DNA of 64,000 nucleotides from Thermophagus sp052400625 (GTDB taxonomy: Bacteria; Bacteroidota; Bacteroidia; Bacteroidales; Marinilabiliaceae): assembly GCA_052400625.1 (NCBI GenBank), contig JBQTGH010000010.1. One strand, 5' to 3'. A model generated the notes under the pieces. That model was not told where the DNA came from, searched no databases, and saw nothing but the letters and a program-made list of their open reading frames with translations. Made by a program: the position numbers and the translations under genes. Of this stretch, positions 1 through 9,149 are shown piece after piece (positions within the stretch are counted from its first letter, which is position 1; each line of letters begins with the position of its first letter).

Positions 1-1149
1 GATGTAGCTGCTGCCCAGGTCGGGACCCAACACTACCTCCCGCATAGCAAAGCGAACAAAGTCATCATCCGTCTTTTTCACATATACCACCGACCGCTTG
101 CCGGTCCACATCACTGCAGATTTTGGCACCACAATACGTTCTTCCCTGTCGGGGAGTAAGGCTTCTGCAACACCCGTAACAAACATTCCGGGTTTGAGTG
201 CCAGTTCCGGGTTGGGGAGTTCCACACGAGCCCTGGTAACCCGCGTTTGGGCATCAATGAGGGGATCGATGTAAGAAATGGTGCCATGAAAGGTTTTTCC
301 GGGATGGGAGGCAGTCGTAAAAACAACCTTATCTCCCGGCTTTAACCAGGTTATATCTTTCTCGTAAACCTCAAACATTACCCATAGTGTAGACAGGTTG
401 GCAATGGTGTAGATGGGTTGGCCTGCTTTGACATAATCACCCTGATTCACCAGCTTTTGGGTTACATATCCCGAAGCATCGGCCAGGATGGGAAATTGCT
501 GCTGCGGCGTTCCGGCAGCAATGATATCGTTGATCTGCTCATCGGTGAGTTTCCGGTTTTTTAGCTTTTCGCGTGCTGCCCTGTAAAGGCCGGGCTGTTC
601 CTCTTTCCGGCGTTCTGCCTCCAGCAACTCTTCCTGTGCCGACACCAGTTCGGGCGAATAGAGATAGGCCAGCGTGGTTCCTTTGGTTACGTATTGACCG
701 GTAAAGCTTACCTTCAATGCTTCGATGCGTCCCCCAAGGTGCGACACTTGTGAAAAGACCTGGCGTTCATCCAACGCCACTTTACCGTTAAGACGAATCT
801 CTTTTACCGGCTTCATTTTTTTTGCTGTTTGGGTCCGGACCTCTGCCAGTTTCATGGCGGCGGGTGACATTCGTATCTCCCGCGGGTCATCGCTGCTTTC
901 CTCTTTTTCCAGGGGGATGAGGTCCATGCCGCAGATGGGGCAGTCGCCCGGCTCGGATTGCCGGATCTGGGGGTGCATGGAGCAGGTCCAGATGGTTTCT
1001 TCACCTTCGTGATGATGTTCGGCGGCTATGGTTGACGATGGTTCTGTTTCTTCCTTTTTGGTGGAAGTACCAAAGCGTATCCAACCGATGAAAAGGCCGA
1101 CGGTTACGGCGATTGCTATGGTGATGAGGTTTTTCTTATCTGTTTTCAT
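1..1149 (-). CDS. cusB: Efflux RND periplasmic adaptor, CusB-like (3' end beyond window)
   Basis: Membrane-fusion subunit of a metal-exporting RND pump, linking the inner-membrane pump to the outer-membrane channel across the periplasm. The reading frame is open from the ATG at 1149 to the window edge, giving 383 residues without a stop. Residues about 8–23 are a membrane anchor, followed by a His-rich stretch (HHHEGEE) and a heavy-metal-binding domain at about 54–77 (WTCSMHP … CPICGMDL), typical of Cu/Ag CusB adaptors. The hairpin and lipoyl-like segments follow (RIEALKVSFTGQYV … SGYVTQKLVNQGDYV), then the beta-barrel part. It is the last visible gene of an operon with the outer-membrane factor (78 bp upstream) and CusA. 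Family assignment is firm; the Cu/Ag substrate rests on the metal domain and on the CusA partner. Confidence 0.9.
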   Translation of the reverse strand, partial: MKTDKKNLITIAIAVTVGLFIGWIRFGTSTKKEETEPSSTIAAEHHHEGEETIWTCSMHPQIRQSEPGDCPICGMDLIPLEKEESSDDPREIRMSPAAMKLAEVRTQTAKKMKPVKEIRLNGKVALDERQVFSQVSHLGGRIEALKVSFTGQYVTKGTTLAYLYSPELVSAQEELLEAERRKEEQPGLYRAAREKLKNRKLTDEQINDIIAAGTPQQQFPILADASGYVTQKLVNQGDYVKAGQPIYTIANLSTLWVMFEVYEKDITWLKPGDKVVFTTASHPGKTFHGTISYIDPLIDAQTRVTRARVELPNPELALKPGMFVTGVAEALLPDREERIVVPKSAVMWTGKRSVVYVKKTDDDFVRFAMREVVLGPDLGSSYI

Positions 1150-1226
1150 GGTGTTTGGTGTTTGTATTGTGATTCTGTTGAGATGCATTTTAGAGCCCCA
1201 TAAATTGTGCAGCTTTACAGGGGGGG

Positions 1227-2441
1227 CTACCTTCCTGTGACATATCTTAATCGGGCCAGTGCGGTGTTGTACCGGCTTATGGCTTCTGCTCTGTTTTTTT
1301 CATATTTCAGGAGGTTTTGTTGCATACTCAATACTTCATCGAAGTCTTTACCCGCGTTGGCATAGGCGGTGGTTAAAAGTTTGAGTGCCTGACGGGATTC
1401 TCTTATCTGTTCGTCATACAATTGGATGAGCTGTTCCTGTTTTTGAATGGTGAACCATACCTCTTCGTAGAGGGATAGCAGATTATTGGTTGCTGCCTCT
1501 TTTTGCAGGGCGAGGCTTTCCCGGTTTAATTGTGCCTCACGGACAGCAGCTTTGTACTTTTTTCGGTATATGGGCAGTGAGATTGATACCATGGGCATGA
1601 TAATATCCTTGCCTCCGTTATCTACCTGGAGGCCGGAGGGGTTACCCACCACCACATAGTCGATGCCGATGCCTGGCCTGGGCAATCCGTTTTTGCGGGC
1701 TACCGCTTCCTCTGCTTTGGACGATTGTTCCATCAGCTCGAGTTTTTGAAGCGCCGGATGGAGCAGGAGAAGCGAATCTCTGCTGAGTGGCGTCAAAGCA
1801 TCGTCAAACATTTTCAGGGTATCGGTCACCACCGGTTCCTGCAAAGGTCTGTTGAGTAATTGATTGAGACGGGCCAGGAGGGGGCGCTCTTCCCGACTGA
1901 GAATTTCCAGATTGGTGGCCGACTCTTTTAGGTGAAGGTCTGCTCTCAGGACATCCACCATGTCGCCGTCACCATTCTCATAGTTCCGGGTGGCGAGCTC
2001 TTTCCACGATTTCAACAGGTTGACGTTCTCTCTTTCGATGCGTGTCCACTCTTTTATTTTGGCAATGGCGTAATAGGCGTCTGCAACGTGGTAATAGAGC
2101 CGGTTGCGGGCATCCATAAAATCCTGAAAGCGCGCTTCGGCCGCCAGTGAAGCTACCTTTTCCTTTGCTTTAAGCGTGCCAAACCAGGGCAGCATCTGCG
2201 AAAGCGAAATCTTGACCTCCTGCGGCCCCAGACGAGTCTCCACAGGCGACAAAAAATATCCCAACGACAAGGTAGGGTCGGGAAATCCCTTCACCTGAGG
2301 GATCCTCTGCATCGCTGCTTCAAATGCTTTGTATTTGGACTGAACGTCAGGATTGCTTTGGGCAGCAAGGACGAAAAGGGAGTCGAGGGGTTGGCTCTGG
2401 ACATCAAAGGCTGCCATGACCATAATGAAGCCATATATCAT
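1227..2441 (-). CDS. TolC-family outer-membrane efflux protein
   Basis: Outer-membrane channel of the tripartite metal pump. About 404 residues from the chosen start, with two long coiled-coil halves typical of TolC/CusC proteins and a conserved opening (SNPDVQSKYKAFEAA). The frame is open up to 2585, but that extension translates an intergenic AGAAGCC-type repeat (2458–2490; read as FLTSGFWPLAS), so it is not real protein. The ATG at 2441 gives a hydrophobic signal segment (MIYGFIMVMAAFDVQS) and is preferred. It lies between the four-helix-bundle gene and cusB in the operon. Metal specificity cannot be read from this subunit. Confidence 0.9.
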   Translation of the reverse strand: MIYGFIMVMAAFDVQSQPLDSLFVLAAQSNPDVQSKYKAFEAAMQRIPQVKGFPDPTLSLGYFLSPVETRLGPQEVKISLSQMLPWFGTLKAKEKVASLAAEARFQDFMDARNRLYYHVADAYYAIAKIKEWTRIERENVNLLKSWKELATRNYENGDGDMVDVLRADLHLKESATNLEILSREERPLLARLNQLLNRPLQEPVVTDTLKMFDDALTPLSRDSLLLLHPALQKLELMEQSSKAEEAVARKNGLPRPGIGIDYVVVGNPSGLQVDNGGKDIIMPMVSISLPIYRKKYKAAVREAQLNRESLALQKEAATNNLLSLYEEVWFTIQKQEQLIQLYDEQIRESRQALKLLTTAYANAGKDFDEVLSMQQNLLKYEKNRAEAISRYNTALARLRYVTGR

Positions 2442-2574
2442 CGTGATGCGGTGTTTGGAAGCCAGAGGCCAGAAGCCAGAAGTCAGAAAACGGATAGCAG
2501 ATTCAAATCCTATACGAGTTGAAGTATAATAAAAACTTTTTGTAATTAAGGATCTTATTGTTATGCTGTTGATT

Positions 2575-2943
2575 CTATTTTTCATGGGTTATCCAGTTTT
2601 TGTGTAACTTGATGAGCATCTTCCCAATTTCTTTTAACTCACAGATAAAATGATTATAAGTGTCATTATCAATGTAATGGCATTCCTTTGCGAAGGCAAT
2701 CCATGTTTCGGTTTCGGAACAAGATCCTAATGCATTGATTAGATGTTGCTTGAAAACCAATTCATAGGCACGTTTGGACCATCCTTCCGAAATATTTGCG
2801 CTTATTGACCTGGAAGATCTTATAATCTGAGAAGTCAGAGAATATTGCTCTTCCTTTGGAAATTCCCTGGTCATATGAAAAATATCCATAGCTAATTTGA
2901 ATGACCTTTTATATACCTTCAAATCGTTGTATGATTTTATCAT
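2575..2943 (-). CDS. Four-helix bundle protein (23S rRNA-intervening-sequence family)
   Basis: A 122-residue protein of the four-helix bundle (S23 / IVS) family, recognised from its opening DLKVYKRSFKLAMDIF, the central IRSSRSISANISEGWSKR and the amphipathic helices after it. Members are known as ORFs inside intervening sequences of 23S rRNA genes and as stand-alone genes; the biochemical role is unknown, although the fold forms pentamers. Here it sits between cusA and the TolC gene of a metal-efflux operon on the same strand, where it has no obvious job. That suggests a separate insertion or a hitch-hiking small gene. Its codon use and AT content look more AT-rich than the flanking efflux genes. 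Confidence 0.88.
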   Translation of the reverse strand: MIKSYNDLKVYKRSFKLAMDIFHMTREFPKEEQYSLTSQIIRSSRSISANISEGWSKRAYELVFKQHLINALGSCSETETWIAFAKECHYIDNDTYNHFICELKEIGKMLIKLHKNWITHEK

Positions 2944-3044
2944 TTAACAAGGTTTTAAGGGTGTATTTGCTTTTAATGTGTTGATAATAAATATATGACA
3001 AATTAAAATTTTGCGACATTTTTGATGCAGGAAGTCTGAAGAAT

Positions 3045-6000
3045 TTAAGTTATCTGGCCTCTAGCTTCTGACCTCTGACTTCTGGCCTCTGCTTTCTGTC
3101 TTCTGCTTTCTTCCCTCCAACAGTAAAGTACCGGTACCACAAAGCAGGTGATGGTAGCGGCCAGCATGCCGCCAAATGAAGGGATGGCCATGGGGACCAT
3201 GATGTCAGAACCTTTACCGGTGGAAGTGAGCACAGGCAACAGCGCTATGATGGTGGTAGCCGATGTCATCACGGCCGGGCGGATACGGCGGGAGGCACCA
3301 TCCAGCACCGCCTGGCGGATCTCCCCGATGGTGGAAGGACGCTGTTTCCGGAAGCTCTGATCCAGATAGGTACCCATCAGCACGCCGTCGTCGGTGGCCA
3401 GTCCGAACAAGGCAATGAAGCCTACCCATACCGCCACGCTCAGGTTAACTGTATCTACCTGAAACAAATCGCGCATGGAGGTTCCGAAGAGGGAAAAGTC
3501 GGCAAACCAGCCCTGGCCGTAAAGCCATAACAGAATGAATCCTCCGCTGAAAGCCATGGCAATGCCGCTGAAGATCATCAGAGAGGTGGATATCGATTTA
3601 AACTGAAAATAAAGAATCAGAAAAACTATAACCAGCACCAGAGGGACAATGACCGACAGTCGCTTTTCGGCTCTCACCTGATTTTCGTAATTGCCCGAAA
3701 ACCTATAGCTGACGCCCGCCGGGACGGTGAGACTTCCATCCTCAATTCTCGCCTGAATGGCTTTTTGTGCATCGCTCACCACATTTACCTCGGCATATCC
3801 ATCGCGCTTATCGAAGAGTACATAGCCGGTCAGAAATGTGTCTTCGCTTTTAATTACCTGGGGTCCACGTACATATTCGATGGATACCAATTGTGTTAGA
3901 GGAATCTGTTCCCCGGATGGGGTGGCAAACAGTATGTTTTCCATTGCCTGAGGGTCTCCTCTGAGTTCACGCGGATATCTTACCCTCACCGGGTAGCGTT
4001 CACGCCCTTCGATGGTATAGGTGAGGGGCATGCCTCCTATGGCCGTTTCGATGGTTTGCAGCACATCCTCCACGCTCAGACCGTAACGCCCGATTTCCGT
4101 CCTGTTGATGTTTAGGTGAAGGTAGGGTTTCCCGATTACGCGGTCGGCAAATACCGATTCGGCTTTGACCGACGGCACCTCTTTCAGTATTTTTTCCAGT
4201 TCCATACCAAAGGCTTCGATGGTTTTAAGGTCGGGACCATAAACCTTGATGCCCATGGGTGCCCGCATGCCGGTTTGCAGCATCACCAGACGCGTTTCGA
4301 TGGGCTGCAGCTTTGGTGCCGAGGTAACCCCCGGTATTTGTGTGGCTTTCACAATCTCGTTCCAGATGTCGTCAGGACTTTGAATCTGTTTTCTCCAGTT
4401 GCGGAAATAGAGGCCGTCGTCATCGGGTATCAGGTCATCTTTTCCAATCCCTTGTTCCAGTGCTTCATCATTGGTCAGGGTATCCCCCTTTTGGGTGATG
4501 AAGCGACCTCGGTTGTCGGTCCGGAACCGCATGCGCCGGCCACGCTCATCCAGCGCATATTCGGATTTATACTGGATGATGTTTTCGAACATGGATACGG
4601 GTGCCGGGTCAAGGGCCGATTCAACCCTTCCCAGTTTTCCGACGGCCAGCTCCACCTCCGGGATAGCGCTTACCAGCATGTCGAGCTGTGCCAGTACTTT
4701 CAGGTTATAGGCCATGCCCGAGTGGGGCATCGATGTAGGCATCAGCAGGAAGCTGCCTTCGTCGAGGGACGGCATAAACTCTTTCCCTATGCCGGGGAAG
4801 GTATGTGTTAGCGTCGACCATACTTTGGTGGGACGTATATTCCAACCAATGGTGTCGAAGCCTTTGGCCACAAAGCCAAAAACGGTGCTGAAGCCAAGCC
4901 AGATGACCACCCCGGCCACCACCAGCGTGGCGGGAATTGTCAGAAACCCCGCTTTGTGTTCCAGGGCCCATTGCAATACAGGCTTGTAAAACCGTTCCAA
5001 CAAGATAAAGAAACCCAGAACCAGCCCAACGATTAATACCACAAACAATGTGTTGAGAAGCGTGCTTTTCCCCGGTCCCAGCGGCAGCCAGTAGCCGGCC
5101 AGCAGCCAAAGCACCGCAATGACAGATATGATTAGGGCGGAATGATGAATAACCCAATGGTACCATCTTTTTGTCCCGGCATCGGGTAATTTGAAAAATA
5201 GTTTTCCTAACCCCGTGAGACCAAAGAGCAGCAGTATGGTTCCGCCCCAGGTGTAACCTGTGATCAGAGCGGTAAGACCTGTTACTGTCAATAGTCCGTT
5301 TCCCCATACCGCCACTTTGCGACTGCCCGAACGAATCCCGAAAAACCAGTGGGCCAGCGTGGGAAGAATCATCAGTGATACCAGCAATGCGGCTACCAAA
5401 GCAAACGTCTTGGTGAAGGCCAATGGTCCAAACAGCTTTCCTTCGGCACCCTGCATGGTAAAAACGGGTATGAAGCTGACGATGGTGGTCGATACGGCCG
5501 TCAGAATGGCGGAGGAGACTTCCGAGGCACCCTTATATATGGTGTTGATGAGTTTTTCATCGGGCGATGCTTCTTCCATGCGCTTGACGATGTTTTCGGA
5601 AAGGATGATCCCCAGATCGACCATGGTGCCGATGGCGATGGCAATGCCCGACAGCGCCACTATGTTGGCTGTAACACCAAAATAACGCATGGCAATGAAG
5701 ACCATCAGCACGGCTATGGGCAGCAGGGCCGAGATCATCACCGACGCTCTGAGGTTGTATATCATTACAACGATTACCAGTATGGTGATGAGTATCTGAA
5801 GGGAAAGGGCCGATTCCAGCGTTCCCAGCGTTTCGTAGATGAGTTCCGATCGGTCGTAGAAGGGCACTATGGTCAGCTGACTTTCGGTTCCGTCGGCCAG
5901 CACCTTACGGGGTAGGCCGGGATTGATCTCTTTTATTTTCTCCTTGATGTTTTCAATAACCTCCAGCGGGTTTGCACCATAGCGGGCCACCACTACACCC

Positions 6001-6905
6001 CCAACCACTTCGGCGCCGTCTTTGTCGAGAGCCCCTCGCCGCGTGGCCGGACCTACAGTGACGGTGGCCACATCTTTCAGGCGTATGGGCACATGGTTGT
6101 GAACCTCTACTACCGTCTCTTCTATATCTTTAAGGCTTTTGATGGTTCCGAGCCCGCGCACCAGATATTCGGCCTGGTTGATTTCCATGGTTTGTGCGCC
6201 GGCGTCGCGGTTCGAGTTTTTTACCGCAGCAACAATCTTTTTCAGCGGTATGTTGTAAGCTTTCAGTGCCGAAGGATCCACATCGATCTGGTACTCTTTG
6301 ACGAATCCTCCTGCCGAGGCCACTTCGGCCACGCCTTCGGCGGCGTTAAGACCATATTTGACGTAGAAATCCTGTACCGTCCGAATCTCCTGAAGGTCCC
6401 ACCCCCCGGTGGGATTACCCTCGTTGTCACGTCCTTCGATGGTGTACCAGAACACCTGGCCCAAAGCGGTGGCGTCGGGTCCCAGGGTGGGTTGCACCCC
6501 CCGGGGCAACAATCCCGCAGGTATAGAGCTGAGACGCTCCAGTATGCGTGAGCGCGACCAGTAAAACTCTATATCCTCCTTAAAGATGATGTAGATGCTC
6601 GAAAAGCCAAACATCGATGAGCTGCGGATGCTCTTAACGCCGGGGATACCCAACAGATAGGTGGTGAGTGGGTAGGTGATTTGGTCCTCAATGTCCTGAG
6701 GCGAGCGACCTTTCCACTCGGTGAATACAATTTGCTGGTTCTCCCCAATATCGGGAATGGCATCCACCGGAACCGGATCGGAGGGCAGCGGGCCAAGGTC
6801 CCACCCAAACGGTGAGGTGGAGATACCCCAAACAACCAGGCCTATAAGCACCAGGGTGGTGACCAGCTTATTCTCCAGAAAGTATTTTATTATTCTGTTA
6901 AGCAT
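3045..6905 (-). CDS. cusA: Heavy-metal efflux RND pump, CusA type (Cu/Ag)
   Basis: Inner-membrane proton-driven RND transporter of 1286 residues. The TM4 motif at about 424–438 (AIGTMVDLGIILSEN) fits the AxGxxxDxxxxxxEN signature described for the Cu(I)/Ag(I) HME-RND class, with D430 as the proton-relay residue. The periplasmic segment with MLQTGMRAPMGIKV is typical of CusA. The protein exceeds E. coli CusA (1047 aa) mainly through an extra hydrophobic block at about 525–640 containing several added membrane segments, a layout also seen in other Bacteroidota CusA proteins. The last 20 codons (3045–3107; SRRQKAEAR … GQIT) translate an intergenic repeat rather than conserved protein. It heads the operon cusA–fhb–tolC–cusB. 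Confidence 0.95.
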   Translation of the reverse strand: MLNRIIKYFLENKLVTTLVLIGLVVWGISTSPFGWDLGPLPSDPVPVDAIPDIGENQQIVFTEWKGRSPQDIEDQITYPLTTYLLGIPGVKSIRSSSMFGFSSIYIIFKEDIEFYWSRSRILERLSSIPAGLLPRGVQPTLGPDATALGQVFWYTIEGRDNEGNPTGGWDLQEIRTVQDFYVKYGLNAAEGVAEVASAGGFVKEYQIDVDPSALKAYNIPLKKIVAAVKNSNRDAGAQTMEINQAEYLVRGLGTIKSLKDIEETVVEVHNHVPIRLKDVATVTVGPATRRGALDKDGAEVVGGVVVARYGANPLEVIENIKEKIKEINPGLPRKVLADGTESQLTIVPFYDRSELIYETLGTLESALSLQILITILVIVVMIYNLRASVMISALLPIAVLMVFIAMRYFGVTANIVALSGIAIAIGTMVDLGIILSENIVKRMEEASPDEKLINTIYKGASEVSSAILTAVSTTIVSFIPVFTMQGAEGKLFGPLAFTKTFALVAALLVSLMILPTLAHWFFGIRSGSRKVAVWGNGLLTVTGLTALITGYTWGGTILLLFGLTGLGKLFFKLPDAGTKRWYHWVIHHSALIISVIAVLWLLAGYWLPLGPGKSTLLNTLFVVLIVGLVLGFFILLERFYKPVLQWALEHKAGFLTIPATLVVAGVVIWLGFSTVFGFVAKGFDTIGWNIRPTKVWSTLTHTFPGIGKEFMPSLDEGSFLLMPTSMPHSGMAYNLKVLAQLDMLVSAIPEVELAVGKLGRVESALDPAPVSMFENIIQYKSEYALDERGRRMRFRTDNRGRFITQKGDTLTNDEALEQGIGKDDLIPDDDGLYFRNWRKQIQSPDDIWNEIVKATQIPGVTSAPKLQPIETRLVMLQTGMRAPMGIKVYGPDLKTIEAFGMELEKILKEVPSVKAESVFADRVIGKPYLHLNINRTEIGRYGLSVEDVLQTIETAIGGMPLTYTIEGRERYPVRVRYPRELRGDPQAMENILFATPSGEQIPLTQLVSIEYVRGPQVIKSEDTFLTGYVLFDKRDGYAEVNVVSDAQKAIQARIEDGSLTVPAGVSYRFSGNYENQVRAEKRLSVIVPLVLVIVFLILYFQFKSISTSLMIFSGIAMAFSGGFILLWLYGQGWFADFSLFGTSMRDLFQVDTVNLSVAVWVGFIALFGLATDDGVLMGTYLDQSFRKQRPSTIGEIRQAVLDGASRRIRPAVMTSATTIIALLPVLTSTGKGSDIMVPMAIPSFGGMLAATITCFVVPVLYCWREESRRQKAEARSQRSEARGQIT

Positions 6906-7268
6906 GTTGTAGTTTTTGAAACGAAACCAATTTAACCAGGAAAGTTTATCACATTAAGAATTTTATACCTAAAAGGCACGGGCAGAGGCCGGAAGCCAGA
7001 AGCCGGAAACCAGAAAATTGATTTTTTGATATACAATGGAAATAGATAGAAATAAATTGATATAGGTAGTTTATTTATCCGGGTATCTGATTTCTATTTT
7101 CTTACCTCCGGGTTTTTATCTACAGTGACCGGACTAATCTATTAACCGGAAAGCTGAAATAAACTAAACTCTTTTTACTTCGCACTGTCCACTAATGACT
7201 AATCACTAATTAACTAATCGCTAATTGACTATTGACTAAATCCCCTTCCTGCCTATGCATATGAGGCA
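6906..7268. other. Intergenic, no gene; repeat words
   Basis: No coding signal was found between the HYC_CC_PP gene and cusA. The stretch holds an AGAAGCC-type repeat (6979–7015), an AT-rich TAGATAGAAATAAA-like run (7030–7075), and a degenerate tandem of ACTAATGA/ACTAATCA words (about 7188–7240). The promoter of cusA, or a read-through connection, should lie here, but no clear TAnnTTTG box was seen. Confidence 0.6.
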
Positions 7269-7646
7269 TCACAACAGATAGGTTTGTACCAATGCCAATC
7301 GGCGGAGGGTGGTGACTAATGGCGGCGGATCGGAATAGTTTATTGAAGTATCCGTGCTTAAGGTAGCAAAAGGTTTTACCACATCGATCGGAGACGGTAA
7401 AACAATGTCGGTGAAATGAAAATTTTCTGGTTCCCCGGTTGTGTGGCCCATCAAAAAATCATCGTCTACACGGAAAAACTGCGTCTCGGTGTGGCAGCAC
7501 GAGCCTTCGTCGCAGCAGGCCGCAACCACCGGTTTCAGCTCAACCGACTTCAGTTGTTGACCACAATAATGCTTAGAAACAGCCAGGCCCGTTGTCGAGA
7601 TGAGCAACAGGAAGGTTATAACCATATTTGTAACCGCTCTAAGCAT
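7269..7646 (-). CDS. HYC_CC_PP family protein
   Basis: A 125-residue exported small protein of the Bacteroidota HYC_CC_PP family. All naming motifs are visible: KHYCGQQL (H25-Y-C), the paired cysteines in AACCDEGSCCHTET (about 43–54), and SDPPPL near the C-terminus. Residues 1–22 form a signal peptide or membrane segment (VITFLLLISTTGLAV). Members often neighbour copper or other metal efflux genes, and here cusA follows 363 bp downstream on the same strand. A periplasmic metal-binding role is plausible from the Cys/His content but is not established. The start could also be M8, 21 bases later. Confidence 0.85.
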   Translation of the reverse strand: MLRAVTNMVITFLLLISTTGLAVSKHYCGQQLKSVELKPVVAACCDEGSCCHTETQFFRVDDDFLMGHTTGEPENFHFTDIVLPSPIDVVKPFATLSTDTSINYSDPPPLVTTLRRLALVQTYLL

Positions 7647-7963
7647 TTCGTTTCTTGTAATAATTTGTATTTGAGGGAAGCGTTAAAGACTATTCCCCCC
7701 GACGGGCCAAAGAACTGAATTTCAATTCGGCCGTTATACCAAACACAAAAATAACCCCTGAAACCCGGTTTTGTTTTACACAATTTTCGGAAAAACTTAC
7801 AAAGGCAGATAGGCTGTTTGGCGTTTGAGGAATGCCGGAAGCCGGAGGCCAGAGGCCAGAAGCCAGATATAACAGGATATAAATAGATATAAAATAGAAA
7901 TAGATAGAAATGAACCAGGAATTGAAGGCGAAATTATTGATGTGGTATATGAGGTAATTCGGG
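7647..7963. other. Intergenic, no gene; repeat and duplicated flank
   Basis: No gene was identified. Positions 7846–7868 carry an AGAAGCC-type repeat and 7870–7910 an AT-rich GATATAAATAG-type run. Positions 7912–7967 (CCAGGAATTGAAGGCGAAAT …) recur nearly unchanged at 9309–9363 beside the third transposase copy, so this flank was duplicated with the transposase array. Confidence 0.6.
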
Positions 7964-8548
7964 TCAAGGATGAAATTTATTTCCTGACCATTTTAATGGG
8001 TTGTTTATGATGTATTTCGAAATGTTATAAAACGATTTTTCGTTTCTGATAATGTAGTCGTGATAGCGAGGTTGCCATGCAAAATGGGGGTTGATTTGTC
8101 GGGCATTTTTTGTGACGCCAATTTTAAAACCCCGAATGATGGATGCCAGATTTTGTGATTGTGGCCCAAATTGATTTTTAGGGGCGTTTTGGGGGTACAT
8201 GTCAGGTTCGCAAAATTTTGCGACCCTGACCGCGTCCCCTACATGCGCCCCGACCATCTGTCCATGATTACGCCCATCATCGGGTTTGTTGATGATAATA
8301 ATTCCATGCACATGGTCGGGAATGATGACATGCGCCCCCAATACCACAAACGGAAAATGTTTGGGTATTTCGTGCCAACACGAATTGGCAATATGCCCGA
8401 TGGGGGATAATTCCATCCGACCGTCTAACACATCCCCGAAAAAACATTCCCGGTTCCTGGTGCAAATGGTCACAAAATAGGCCGCATTCCATCCATAATC
8501 CCAAAACCGGGCGCGGGTAGTGGTGCCGCGGTATTTGTTGAGAAAAAA
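7964..8548 (-). pseudogene. RAYT/Y1 transposase copy 2, start codon lost
   Basis: Second copy of the HUH transposase gene, matching the intact copy from FLNKYRGTTT to its C-terminus. It keeps the HVH motif (PDHVHG) and the catalytic-tyrosine region (QPRYHDYIIRNEK). The ATG is gone: the codons ATG AAA AAA of the intact copy are replaced by ACG TTT here. The frame is open upstream to 8776, but only by reading out of frame through the end of copy 1. Just 25 bases separate the stop of copy 1 from the first homologous codon of this copy, so the two are in tight head-to-tail tandem. It could still be expressed from an internal or upstream fused start; I rate it a decaying paralogue. Confidence 0.72.
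8201..8230. repeat. 30-bp palindrome inside RAYT copy 2
   Basis: Inverted repeat centred at 8215/8216 with core CGCAAAATTTTGCG and outer arms GTCAGG/CCTGAC. One mismatch (8207 against 8224). It lies in the reading frame and encodes part of the VAKFCEPDM segment. Confidence 0.85.
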
Positions 8549-8573
8549 CGTAGGGTATATGGTGACATAAAAA

Positions 8574-9149
8574 TTATCGGGATTTATCCCGAGCCCATTT
8601 CCCCGGATTGTTAATGATGTATCTTGAAATGTTATAAAACGATTTTTCGTTTCTGATAATGTGGTCGTGATAACGGGGTTGCCATGCAAAATGGGGGTTG
8701 ATTTGTCGGGCATTTTTGGTGACGCCAATTTTAAACCCGCGAATGATGGATGCCAGATTTTGTGATTGTGGCCCAAATTGATTTTTGGGGTACCTGTCAG
8801 GGGCGCAAAATTTTGCGCCCCTGACAGGGTTCCCTACATGCGCCCCGACCATCTGTCCATGATTGCGTCCATCATCGGGTTTGTTGATGATAATAATGCC
8901 ATGCACATGGTCGGGCATGATGACATGCGCCCCCAATACCACAAACGGAAAATGTTTGGGTATTTCGTGCCAACACGAATTGGCTATATGCCCGATGGGG
9001 GATAATTCCATGCGACCATCCACCACATCCCCGAAAAAACATTCCCGGTCCCTGGTGCATATGGTTACAAAATAGGCCGCATTCCATCCGTAATCCCAAA
9101 ACCGGGCGCGGGTAGTGGTGCCGCGGTATTTGTTGAGAAATTTTTTCAT
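8574..9149 (-). CDS. REP-associated tyrosine transposase-like protein (Y1 HUH family), intact copy
   Basis: A 191-residue single-strand transposase of the IS200-like/RAYT family. The HUH pair is H81-V-H83 in MPDHVHGIII. The likely catalytic tyrosine is Y160 in WQPRYHDHIIRNEK, and the C-terminus has the family ending (YIINNPGKW). Such enzymes nick and join single-stranded DNA at hairpins and are usually domesticated single-copy genes tied to REP palindromes. The gene is the middle of three head-to-tail copies and the only one with both a start codon and full length. Codons for about GAKFCAPDR contain a perfect 36-bp palindrome, so a hairpin lies within its own coding sequence. Unlike true IS200 elements, no accessory gene or clear terminal ends were seen. 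Confidence 0.85.
   Translation of the reverse strand: MKKFLNKYRGTTTRARFWDYGWNAAYFVTICTRDRECFFGDVVDGRMELSPIGHIANSCWHEIPKHFPFVVLGAHVIMPDHVHGIIIINKPDDGRNHGQMVGAHVGNPVRGAKFCAPDRYPKNQFGPQSQNLASIIRGFKIGVTKNARQINPHFAWQPRYHDHIIRNEKSFYNISRYIINNPGKWARDKSR
8793..8828. repeat. Perfect 36-bp palindrome inside intact RAYT gene
   Basis: Centre at 8810/8811; every base pairs over 18 positions on each side. It shares the core CGCAAAATTTTGCG with the other two copies. The next pair outward from the core is G·C here but T·A in the copy at 9598–9629, so the symmetry is kept through a compensated change. Confidence 0.92.

Noticed and set aside
4116..4811. 231-codon open frame on the plus strand inside cusA
   Set aside because: Antisense shadow of a conserved transporter; no start context and no recognisable protein.
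7912..7967. Fragment reading PGIEGEIIDVVYEVIRV, possible gene remnant
   Set aside because: Too short to assign; duplicated with the transposase flank, so kept only as a repeat.
7964..8776. 270-residue protein joining copy 1 and copy 2 of the transposase
   Set aside because: The first 75 residues read copy 1 out of frame; the fusion is an artefact of the tandem arrangement.
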